A DNA stretch of 7,706 bases, from the NCBI GenBank assembly GCA_047618115.1, contig JBLHKV010000192.1, forward strand, positions 1 to 7,706. The letters are read 5' to 3'. The notes below the pieces were generated by a model, which was not told the DNA's origin, searched no databases, and saw only the letters and a list, made by a program, of their open reading frames with translations. This DNA comes from CALJGI01 sp047618115. GTDB taxonomy: Bacteria > Pseudomonadota > Gammaproteobacteria > Pseudomonadales > Halieaceae. How positions within the stretch are numbered: the stretch's first letter is position 1; every line of letters starts with the position of its first letter. Below, piece by piece: positions 1-5,695 of the stretch. A program made the translations under genes and the position numbers.

Positions 1-1
1 G

Positions 2-67
2 TATTCACGCAAGGTACAGACAGCCTGGCGGGAACACTGGTCCACCGAAAACGTAGACTGGCGCTAA
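2..67 (+). CDS. C-terminal end of an unidentified gene (partial, cut by left edge)
   Basis: An open frame enters from the left edge and ends with TAA at 65-67, giving about 21 residues that finish in ENVDWR. Third codon positions are mostly G or C, and the tail is rich in Trp, Arg and Glu, as in a real soluble C-terminus. The stop overlaps, on the other strand, the TAG stop of the DUF4404 gene (64-66), which is a typical tight tail-to-tail arrangement. I do not recognise the family from so short a tail. The call rests only on the open frame and the neat junction, so it could be spurious. Confidence 0.4.
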   Translation, partial: YSRKVQTAWREHWSTENVDWR

Positions 68-318
68 ACACCCATATTCGACAAGCTGACCAAAATATTA
101 TTCAACACCGCTGTCAGGGTCGGGTGTTCAGATTCGAAGGATGAAATCTGGCTCTTCAGATTATCCAACAAGTGCGCTGGCGCGCTCTCCGCAGCCCCGT
201 GAGCTTCCAAATCCTCTACCAATCCGGTCAGTCGCGCTATGGCTTCCTCCTCCAGGGGCAAGTCTTTGATCTCATTGGTCAATTGTTGTAAATCGTGGTG
301 CAGCTGGCTATCAGTCAA
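64..318 (-). CDS. DUF4404 family small helical protein, TTG start
   Basis: An 84-residue protein with no signal peptide or membrane segment. It is acidic, probably all-helical, and has a heptad-like Leu spacing suggesting a short coiled coil. The C-terminal block with SEHPTLTAVLNNI matches my memory of DUF4404 proteins, which end in a similar 'F...HPTLT..L..I...L...G' pattern. The family has no known function. The start is a TTG at 316-318; an AGGAGA ribosome binding site on the minus strand (complement of about 327-332) lies 7-8 bases upstream, which supports this rare start. The gene is divergent from the parvulin-like/HupE unit and convergent with the gene at the left edge, so it is probably transcribed alone. 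Confidence 0.75.
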   Translation of the reverse strand: MTDSQLHHDLQQLTNEIKDLPLEEEAIARLTGLVEDLEAHGAAESAPAHLLDNLKSQISSFESEHPTLTAVLNNILVSLSNMGV

Positions 319-324
319 AGTAGG

Positions 325-332
325 TCTCTCCT
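325..332 (-). promoter_or_regulatory. Ribosome binding site deciding the TTG start of the DUF4404 gene
   Basis: Read on the minus strand, this stretch is AGGAGAGA, placed about 7 bases before the TTG at 318-316. There is no ATG nearby in frame that would give a protein of family length, so this site is what fixes the start. Confidence 0.6.
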
Positions 333-353
333 CGGTTTTGGATGGGCTTGGAC

Positions 354-371
354 GTGCCTCTAGAAAGGCAC
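354..371. repeat. Perfect 6-bp inverted repeat in the divergent intergenic region
   Basis: GTGCCT (354-359) and AGGCAC (366-371) are perfect inverted copies separated by six bases. They lie in the 113-bp gap between the DUF4404 start (318) and the parvulin-like start (432). This could be an operator shared by the two divergent genes or a small hairpin in a leader. A GC-rich 6-bp arm can arise by chance, so the role is open. Confidence 0.3.
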
Positions 372-419
372 AGAATAGCCCACTTTTGTTCTCGTTGCAG
401 ATCCAGATCGAAACTTCGG

Positions 420-425
420 TACAAT
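420..425 (+). promoter_or_regulatory. Candidate -10 element just before the parvulin-like gene
   Basis: TACAAT differs from the sigma-70 -10 consensus by one base. It ends six bases before the ATG at 432, so transcription from it would begin at or very near the start codon. The best -35 candidate, TTGCAG at 395-400, is weak and has a long 19-bp spacer. No purine-rich ribosome binding site precedes the ATG, which fits a leaderless or nearly leaderless mRNA but does not prove it. Confidence 0.35.
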
Positions 426-431
426 AACCAC

Positions 432-1337
432 ATGATCAAATACAGACGCACCCTATTAGCACTCGGAGCCATGGTCGGAGCGCTACTGGCAGGCACAGGC
501 CTGCTGAAATCCAATGACCAGGAACCACCGAAAGAATCCGTGGCAGTAGTCAACGGCACTTCGATCGGCAAGACCGAGTATCTGTCCAATCTGCAGCTGC
601 AGGCCCGCGAGAAACGCAGGTCGCTGGGCAGTGCCGAGCGCCTCGGCATTCTGGAACGCATGATTGAAGAGCAGTTACTGGTTGAACGTGGTCTGACGAT
701 TGGCATCGTAGAGTCTGACCCGGCTGTCCGCAAAGCAATAATCACTGCGATGATTGAATCGGCTTTAAAAAATTCCGCCGCTACTGATCCGACCCCCTCA
801 CAACTCTCAGACTTTTACCGTGAGAACGTTTCCTACTTTAGCTCACAGGGACAATTACAAGTCCAGCGCATGGTATTCCGGACCGACCCCGCCTCCGTGG
901 CGAGAGATGAAAACAGCCCAAAACAACGCGCGAGTACGGCCCACCAGGCTTTGTCTGCCAGCAACTTCGCCGAGGTCAGACAGCGCCATGCCGACCCCGA
1001 CATCCTGTCTCTCCCCTCCTCGCCGCTGCCGATCACTAAATTGCACAACTACCTGGGCCCTACTCTCAGCCAGGCCGCAGCAGCACTCCAGCCCGGGCAC
1101 TACTCTGAGCCCCTGCCGGATGGAACGGGCTACACAATTTTAATGTTGATTTCCCGAACCGCTGGAAGTATTCGGCCCCTGGACAGCATTCGGGAGGAGG
1201 TAGTACACGAGTACAAGCGCCGGGCTGGTGATCGGGCACTGCGCGAGTACCTTGGTAACCTGCGTAAAGCGGCCGACATCCGGCTGGACAAGGCCTTTAT
1301 TGAAGAGCTTGAAGAACTGGATGATCTCGATCCGTAA
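432..1337 (+). CDS. Exported parvulin-like peptidyl-prolyl isomerase homologue (PpiC/SurA type), probably without catalytic histidines
   Basis: A 301-residue protein. A basic start (MIKYRR) followed by a hydrophobic segment at about 7-25 predicts a signal peptide or membrane anchor, so the rest should lie in the periplasm. Residues 36-135 resemble the helical SurA-type N-terminal domain (VAVVNGTSIGKTEY, then EMIEEQLLVERG-like helices). Residues 141-242 align with a parvulin domain (LQVQRMVF at the start, YTILMLISR at the end), followed by a charged helical tail to 301. The conserved His of 'SHILV' is Arg146 and that of 'YHII' is Thr235, and the GGDLG loop is absent, so isomerase activity is doubtful; a chaperone role is more likely. 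ATG 432 is chosen because the open frame further upstream has no signal-peptide character. The stop overlaps the HupE-like start by 17 bp, indicating one transcript and coupled translation. Confidence 0.8.
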   Translation: MIKYRRTLLALGAMVGALLAGTGLLKSNDQEPPKESVAVVNGTSIGKTEYLSNLQLQAREKRRSLGSAERLGILERMIEEQLLVERGLTIGIVESDPAVRKAIITAMIESALKNSAATDPTPSQLSDFYRENVSYFSSQGQLQVQRMVFRTDPASVARDENSPKQRASTAHQALSASNFAEVRQRHADPDILSLPSSPLPITKLHNYLGPTLSQAAAALQPGHYSEPLPDGTGYTILMLISRTAGSIRPLDSIREEVVHEYKRRAGDRALREYLGNLRKAADIRLDKAFIEELEELDDLDP

Positions 1338-2541
1338 CTTTGCGCTCGCTACTTTTCTGTCGAGTATTTTGCTCACGGGAAACTGCCTTGCCGATCCCCA
1401 AAGCAAATCGTTTTCGCAGTGGCGCGTGGATGAGGGTTTGGTCAGCGGTACGATTACATTGCTTTCCCAGGAATTAAATCGACTACCCGGAAGCGGAGAC
1501 TATGACCCTGGAGATTTGCTGGCCCGGCACTTAAACGATCACGTTTCAATCAGCGCGGATGACAAGTCGTGCTCCCTGCGCAACATTCAGTCGCTGCCAG
1601 CTGCCAGTGGCTATCTTCGCGTTGCGATGAGCTTCGATTGCAAAACGAACCCAGACACATTGACTATGCACAACCGTATGTTCTTCAATGCAACCTCCAG
1701 TCACATTCACTTCGCCCGGTTTGCCATTGGGGGAGCAGCTGAAATTGAACGGCTTTTCACGCGTAGAACCACCCAACAGACCATCTTGCTCGTCACTACC
1801 GCCGCTCAACCGCAGGCCCAGTCGGGACTGGCAGACACGCTGACAACCTATGTAATTTTTGGCTTTGAGCACATATTGATTGGCCTGGACCATATCGCTT
1901 TTCTTTTGACGCTGATGCTGATCGTGCACCGGGTACGCGATGTGCTGTTGATTGTGAGCGGCTTCACGATAGGCCACAGTATTACTCTCAGTTTGAGTGT
2001 ACTGCAGCTGATTGAACCAGATGCAGCGATGGTGGAAGTCATGATTGGATTTACCATCGCTCTGGTAGCAGCTGAGAACATTGCCACCTCCGATGGTGGC
2101 GGCAAGTCCATTGCCATAGCGGGTGCGGTGCTACTGGCAGCCATGGCTATGCTCGGCGCCCTGGGCGGTATAGGACCTTCACCACTGGCCTTGAGCGGAC
2201 TCGCCCTATTCACATTTTGCTATCTGCGGTTAAGCGAAAATGAAACCCAGGCAAAGCAATTGCGACCCTGGCTCACAACCCTGTTCGGACTGATTCACGG
2301 ATTCGGCTTCGCCGCCGTGCTCCTCGAGGTAGGACTCCCTACCACGGCTGCAGGCCCGGCTTTGCTGGGTTTTAATATCGGTGTCGAAATTGGCCAGATC
2401 ACCCTCGTTCTAGCCGTGTCCCTCGTGCTAGTCGCGTTGCATCGAATTGGTCGTACGCTGATTCACGCCGTCAGGGACTTGGGATCCATCGTTCTATGCG
2501 GTGTTGGCGTTTTCTGGTTTGTACAACGCGCCTACTTTTAG
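1321..2541 (+). CDS. HupE/UreJ-2 family membrane protein with N-terminal extracytoplasmic domain; putative metal permease
   Basis: A 406-residue protein. Residues 1-24 form a signal peptide (likely cleavage after CLA). Residues 25 to about 165 are a soluble extracytoplasmic domain with two cysteines (84 and 107) that could form a disulfide. From about 174 the protein is a multi-helix membrane domain carrying the family signatures: EHILIGLDH (183-191), GHSITL (218-223), LIHGFGFA (324-331) and FNIGVEIGQ (351-359). These conserved His, Asp and Glu residues lie in or beside helices and are the likely metal ligands. HupE/UreJ relatives are linked to nickel or cobalt uptake; for this two-domain type the substrate is not established. 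No hydrogenase or urease genes are nearby. The ATG at 1321 lies inside the end of the parvulin-like gene, without a clear ribosome binding site, so coupled translation is likely. The gene ends 7 bp from a convergent neighbour. Confidence 0.85.
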   Translation: MISIRNFALATFLSSILLTGNCLADPQSKSFSQWRVDEGLVSGTITLLSQELNRLPGSGDYDPGDLLARHLNDHVSISADDKSCSLRNIQSLPAASGYLRVAMSFDCKTNPDTLTMHNRMFFNATSSHIHFARFAIGGAAEIERLFTRRTTQQTILLVTTAAQPQAQSGLADTLTTYVIFGFEHILIGLDHIAFLLTLMLIVHRVRDVLLIVSGFTIGHSITLSLSVLQLIEPDAAMVEVMIGFTIALVAAENIATSDGGGKSIAIAGAVLLAAMAMLGALGGIGPSPLALSGLALFTFCYLRLSENETQAKQLRPWLTTLFGLIHGFGFAAVLLEVGLPTTAAGPALLGFNIGVEIGQITLVLAVSLVLVALHRIGRTLIHAVRDLGSIVLCGVGVFWFVQRAYF

Positions 2542-2548
2542 GTTGTCG

Positions 2549-3703
2549 CTAATAGCCACGCCCCACATCGACGACCGATAAAAGCGGTTCACCGGCAACA
2601 TAACGGCGCAGGTTTTCCTGGACCAGCATCCAAGTTCTGGCAATCGCAGAGCTAGAAACTGCAGAACGGTGGGGGGTGATAATGACCCTTGGCATGGTCC
2701 ATAGCTTATGACCCACAGGCAGCGGTTCCGGTTCGGTAACATCGAGTCCTGCACCCGCAATTTCACCTGCTTGTAATGCGGCGACCAAATCCTCGGTTAC
2801 GACACTCTTACCACGACCGACATTAATAAAATACGCCGTTGGCTTCATCGCTGCGAACAAATCCCTATCAAACAGACCCGTCGTTGCGGCCGTCAGTGGC
2901 GTCACATTAACCACGATGTCCGCCTCTCGAACCATGCTTGGCAGTGCTTCGGCCAAGCCAACCCGGTCGACATAGTCGGGGCCCTCGGTGCTGCTGTTTC
3001 GTATGGCCAACACCCTCATCCCCAGGGCATTAGCCCGCTGGGCTATCTGCCGACCAATACCACCCAAGCCCACTACCAGCATGGTTTGCCCGTTAATCGC
3101 CGCCGGCGGCGCGCCACCGAAGTCAGGCGACGGCTGCCACACCCCGTTCATTTGATTACGTTGGTAGACATCGATGCCACGGGTCAGCGACAGGGCCATC
3201 GCCATTACATGTTCGGCCATCTCGGGACCATAAAGACCCTGTGCATTAGTGACCAGCGCACGACCCGAGCCCAGCGCTAAACTTTGCTGACAATGCTCGA
3301 CGCCCGCCGACATTGACTGAAACCAGCGCAACGCGGGGTCGTCAAACACTAAACCGGCCGCACAATAGGCGATAACCACCTCTGCTCCTGCAGCGAGTTC
3401 CATCAGATCAGTAGCGTTGGTGGCCGCTGCGACGGACACACCCGGTGTAAGCTTTGCGAGTAGGTCACGGCGCTCTTCGTTACCGTATAGAACAATTCTC
3501 GATGGCTTCTTCCAGCCGGGGAGATCGCGACTGGCGATAGAGGACTCGCGCAATCCCAGCTCATCAATCATCGCGGCGACAGCCTCGGCCTCGCTATTGT
3601 CGCCAGGCCCAGCCAGACTGTATGGCACAACAAAGACACACAGCAGCACCCCCGCAAGCAGACGGGCCAAAAAGCAGCTATAACGTTGGCGGCGATCATT
3701 CAT
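2549..3703 (-). CDS. D-2-hydroxyacid dehydrogenase with an apparent N-terminal signal peptide
   Basis: A 384-residue protein. Residues 1-33 have a basic start (NDRRQR), a hydrophobic core (about 11-30) and a possible signal peptidase I site after SLA (29-31). The Rossmann fold is marked by VGLGGIG (211-217; Gly212, 214, 217). Catalytic residues of the family are all present: Arg297 in NVGRG, Asp321 and Glu326 in DVTEPEP, and His345 in TPHRS. Arg235 after the second Rossmann strand, in place of the usual acidic residue, suggests NADP(H) preference. The family reduces 2-keto acids such as glyoxylate or hydroxypyruvate to D-2-hydroxyacids; the substrate cannot be told here. The start has GGAG nine bases upstream (complement of 3713-3716). 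It is monocistronic as far as seen, divergent from the desaturase operon and convergent with the HupE-like gene. Export is unusual, since NAD(P) is not normally available in the periplasm; the segment may instead be a membrane anchor. Confidence 0.88.
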   Translation of the reverse strand: MNDRRQRYSCFLARLLAGVLLCVFVVPYSLAGPGDNSEAEAVAAMIDELGLRESSIASRDLPGWKKPSRIVLYGNEERRDLLAKLTPGVSVAAATNATDLMELAAGAEVVIAYCAAGLVFDDPALRWFQSMSAGVEHCQQSLALGSGRALVTNAQGLYGPEMAEHVMAMALSLTRGIDVYQRNQMNGVWQPSPDFGGAPPAAINGQTMLVVGLGGIGRQIAQRANALGMRVLAIRNSSTEGPDYVDRVGLAEALPSMVREADIVVNVTPLTAATTGLFDRDLFAAMKPTAYFINVGRGKSVVTEDLVAALQAGEIAGAGLDVTEPEPLPVGHKLWTMPRVIITPHRSAVSSSAIARTWMLVQENLRRYVAGEPLLSVVDVGRGY

Positions 3704-3742
3704 ATTGAAGTACTCCAGTGTTGCACATTGATCGAGGTATTG

Positions 3743-3750
3743 AAGGAGGT
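3743..3750 (+). promoter_or_regulatory. Very strong ribosome binding site AAGGAGGT
   Basis: Eight consecutive bases complementary to the 3' end of 16S rRNA, seven bases before an ATG at 3758. It is stronger than any ribosome binding site of the real genes in this window. It acts only if a plus-strand transcript begins upstream of it, for which I see no good promoter. Confidence 0.4.
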
Positions 3751-3757
3751 AAAGGTG

Positions 3758-3799
3758 ATGATATTCGTCTACATTACATGTAGAGCTGAAATCCGCTGA
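3758..3799 (+). CDS. Possible 13-codon leader ORF upstream of the desaturase
   Basis: ATG 3758 to TGA 3797-3799 encodes MIFVYITCRAEIR. It is preceded at an ideal distance by AAGGAGGT, and it contains the 17-bp inverted repeat at 3768-3784, so translation could affect a structure or operator there. It resembles no attenuation peptide I know: there is no run of a single amino acid. The ribosome binding site match may be chance, and the likely desaturase promoter near 3830 lies downstream, which would leave this ORF out of that transcript. Confidence 0.25.
   Translation: MIFVYITCRAEIR
3768..3784. promoter_or_regulatory. 17-bp inverted repeat, candidate operator
   Basis: TCTACAT and ATGTAGA form perfect 7-bp arms around a 3-bp centre (TAC). 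The left half-site TCTACAT occurs again at 3805-3811, beside ACATAATGT (3808-3816). This is the size and symmetry expected of a TetR-dimer operator, and a TetR gene lies in the adjacent operon. On the minus strand it falls just upstream of a TATCAT (complement of 3758-3763) that could be the -10 of the dehydrogenase. Which of the divergent genes it controls cannot be told from sequence. Confidence 0.5.
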
Positions 3800-3829
3800 G
3801 AAATTCTACATAATGTTACGTGTGCTCGC

Positions 3830-3835
3830 TAAAAT
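3830..3835 (+). promoter_or_regulatory. Candidate -10 element for the desaturase operon
   Basis: TAAAAT matches five of six consensus bases and lies about 50 bases before the desaturase ATG. No convincing -35 is present at 16-18 bp spacing, so the promoter could need an activator or be elsewhere. The repeated half-site TCTACAT (3805-3811) lies in the -35 neighbourhood, where a bound repressor would block polymerase. Confidence 0.3.
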
Positions 3836-3884
3836 ATACCCAGCAATGAGCACAAATTCACCCGCACCACCCCAAGGACACGCT

Positions 3885-5030
3885 ATGGATACCGCCGATA
3901 ACAAGCCACCTCTCCTTTTGGTCCAGGCGATAATGCTATGGGGAACAGCGTTGGCCGCTGTCATTCTGGTGCCCTGGTACGGTCTTGTCCATGGTTATGA
4001 TATGTCGATCTGGGTGCTGGCGCTGGTGGTACTTTATCTGAATGGAATTTCCATTACCGGAGGTTATCACCGACTCTGGGCCCATAAAACCTATGATGCC
4101 CACCCCCTGTTGCGACTGGGATACGCGCTGTTTGGCGCGGGTGCATTGCAGAACAGTATATTAATTTGGGCGGCCGATCACCGTCGACATCATCGTCATG
4201 TAGACAACAACGAGCTCGACCCTTACTCCGCCGGTCGCGGTCTGTGGTATTCCCACATAGGATGGATGCTCCGAGAGTATTCCACCCAGGGCCAGCAACT
4301 GGACAATGTCCAGGATCTACAAAGAGACGCCATCGTCGACTGGCAACACCGCCATTATCTGGCCATCGCGCTGGCAATGAATATCGGCTTGCCCTTGGTC
4401 ATTGGCTTCATTCATGGCGATATTATCGGCTGTCTTCTACTCATTGGATTGCTGCGCCTGGTCGTCAATCATCACGTAACCTTTTGCATTAACTCGCTGG
4501 CGCACTACTGGGGATCCCAGCCATACACCGATACCAACTCGGCGCGCGACAACCACTTCATAGCTTTCTTAACCTACGGCGAGGGCTATCACAATTACCA
4601 CCACCAATTTCAGACCGACTATCGCAACGGCGTACGCTGGTTCCACTGGGACCCCACCAAGTGGGTTATCAGTCTGTTCAGTTTTCTCGGCTTGGCCAGC
4701 AACTTGAAACGCATCCCCCGGTTTAAAATCCAGCGAGCACTGCTTGCCATGCAATTTGAACAGGCCCGTGCCCGCCTCTCTCAAGCGGGAGATTCCGACT
4801 ACTGGGGCAAGCGGCTAGAGGTTGAGTACCAGGAGTTTTTACTGTCCTTGAATCAGTGGAAACAATTGCAGCAGACCCGCCTGGAAGATCAGAGAAACGC
4901 TATGGGCGAACTACTACAGGACAAGTGGGACAGGGCCGCCCTTCGCACTCGCTTCAAGGAGTTGGAATACGCCCTCAAAATGCAGCGCAAACGCCTGCAA
5001 TATCTAATCCTACAATTTCAACCGAGCTAG
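3885..5030 (+). CDS. Delta-9 fatty acyl desaturase, stearoyl-CoA desaturase type
   Basis: A 381-residue integral membrane di-iron enzyme. The three histidine boxes are clear: HRLWAH (62-67), HRRHH (99-103) and HNYHH (236-240), plus the extra ligand region NSLAH (His207). Hydrophobic spans lie at about 10-35, 42-61, 75-97 and 157-195. The family introduces a cis double bond at C9 of a saturated acyl chain using O2 and an electron donor; whether CoA- or lipid-bound acyl is used is not visible. After about 280 comes a roughly 100-residue charged, Gln/Arg/Leu-rich coiled-coil-like tail, which I recall in related gammaproteobacterial desaturases. No cytochrome b5 or ferredoxin reductase domain is fused, so redox partners must be elsewhere. 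ATG 3885 is preferred over in-frame ATGs at 3813 and 3846 because AAGGA (3874-3878) lies six bases before it and the others have none. First gene of a three-gene operon with tetR and gpx. Confidence 0.9.
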   Translation: MDTADNKPPLLLVQAIMLWGTALAAVILVPWYGLVHGYDMSIWVLALVVLYLNGISITGGYHRLWAHKTYDAHPLLRLGYALFGAGALQNSILIWAADHRRHHRHVDNNELDPYSAGRGLWYSHIGWMLREYSTQGQQLDNVQDLQRDAIVDWQHRHYLAIALAMNIGLPLVIGFIHGDIIGCLLLIGLLRLVVNHHVTFCINSLAHYWGSQPYTDTNSARDNHFIAFLTYGEGYHNYHHQFQTDYRNGVRWFHWDPTKWVISLFSFLGLASNLKRIPRFKIQRALLAMQFEQARARLSQAGDSDYWGKRLEVEYQEFLLSLNQWKQLQQTRLEDQRNAMGELLQDKWDRAALRTRFKELEYALKMQRKRLQYLILQFQPS

Positions 5031-5041
5031 CTACTCATTTT

Positions 5042-5695
5042 ATGGCACAGTCAAAGGTCAGCAAGGGCGATGCCCGTGATCTGTTATTGGATACTGCCGA
5101 GGAGTTGTTCGCCTCGCACGGCGTCGACGCCGTCTCGCTGCGCACCATCAATAGCGCCGCCGGGGTAAGCGCGGGCGTTCTCCACTATCACTTTGGCAAC
5201 AGGGAAGTGCTGGTAGCTGAATTGATATCGCGCAATATGAATGAACTGGCATCGCGGCGCGAGGCGTTGCTGGAGGCCATGCTATCGGAAGCCAGCCCCA
5301 GCCCCCGCGATGTATTGAACGCCATGGTCCTGCCATTGGCCAAGTTTATAGTCGAGGGCGGAACCCGAGGTGGACGCTATGTGCGTTTTGTTGCCCGCTT
5401 GTATGCCGAGCGGTCACCCATTCTCGACGAGGTCAGCAATCACTATCGCAGCGTTAATCAGCTGTATTTCAAACTGCTCAGAAGAGCACTACCCCATCTC
5501 GACAGCACCACCCTCAACCTGCGTGCTTCGGCAGCCAATCACACTATGCTGCAATCCTTATCAGACATGGCCAGCGAGACCCGAGTATGGGCCAACTTGG
5601 CAAGTAAACAACTTACCGGCGAGCAGCAAGTAGCCAAGCTCGTCGACTTTATCACCGCCGGGCTGGCAGCCCCAGATTTACAGGAACGATCATGA
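5042..5695 (+). CDS. TetR-family regulator, PsrA-like, probably responding to fatty acyl status
   Basis: A 217-residue protein. The N-terminal helix-turn-helix domain spans about 10-57, with SLRTINSAAGVSAGVLHYHF (32-51) and NREVL after it matching the canonical TetR pattern. The C-terminal ligand and dimer domain (about 85-205), with YVRFVARLYAERS and the following helices, recalls that of Pseudomonas PsrA, a long-chain fatty-acid-responsive TetR regulator, though this is by memory. It starts 11 bp after the desaturase stop without a clear ribosome binding site, so coupled translation is likely, and its stop overlaps the gpx start by ATGA. By position it should control the desaturase operon, plausibly through the inverted repeat at 3768-3784. 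The ligand (saturated or unsaturated acyl-CoA, or free fatty acid) is inferred only. Confidence 0.88.
   Translation: MAQSKVSKGDARDLLLDTAEELFASHGVDAVSLRTINSAAGVSAGVLHYHFGNREVLVAELISRNMNELASRREALLEAMLSEASPSPRDVLNAMVLPLAKFIVEGGTRGGRYVRFVARLYAERSPILDEVSNHYRSVNQLYFKLLRRALPHLDSTTLNLRASAANHTMLQSLSDMASETRVWANLASKQLTGEQQVAKLVDFITAGLAAPDLQERS

Noticed and set aside
342..431. Upstream extension of the parvulin-like gene to an ATG at 342
   Set aside because: The added 30 residues (rich in Arg, Cys and His) would place a non-conserved stretch before the signal peptide; the ATG at 432 begins with a normal basic-hydrophobic signal sequence.
311..745. Minus-strand 144-residue open frame
   Set aside because: It lies opposite the parvulin-like gene and runs into the DUF4404 leader; composition (Ser/Arg-rich) and lack of a ribosome binding site mark it as a shadow.
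1228..1320. Earlier start for the HupE-like gene
   Set aside because: It would lie deep in the parvulin-like gene and put 31 unrelated residues before a clean signal peptide; ATG 1321 fits better.
1546..2213. Minus-strand open frames opposite the HupE-like gene
   Set aside because: They mirror the codon pattern of a clear membrane protein and resemble no family.
3611..3703. Tat export signal on the dehydrogenase
   Set aside because: RRQRYS lacks the hydrophobic residues expected right after the twin arginines, so a Sec-type signal or membrane anchor fits better.
3813..3884. Desaturase starts at 3813 or 3846
   Set aside because: Neither has a ribosome binding site, while ATG 3885 has AAGGA at six bases; the extra residues are low-complexity and not part of the family. 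They remain possible alternatives.
4054..4492. Open frames on both strands within the desaturase
   Set aside because: Shadow frames of a strongly supported gene; no motifs or ribosome binding sites.
4856..5041. Long upstream extension of the TetR gene overlapping the desaturase
   Set aside because: The extra 62 residues are an out-of-frame reading of the desaturase tail; the TetR fold begins just after ATG 5042.
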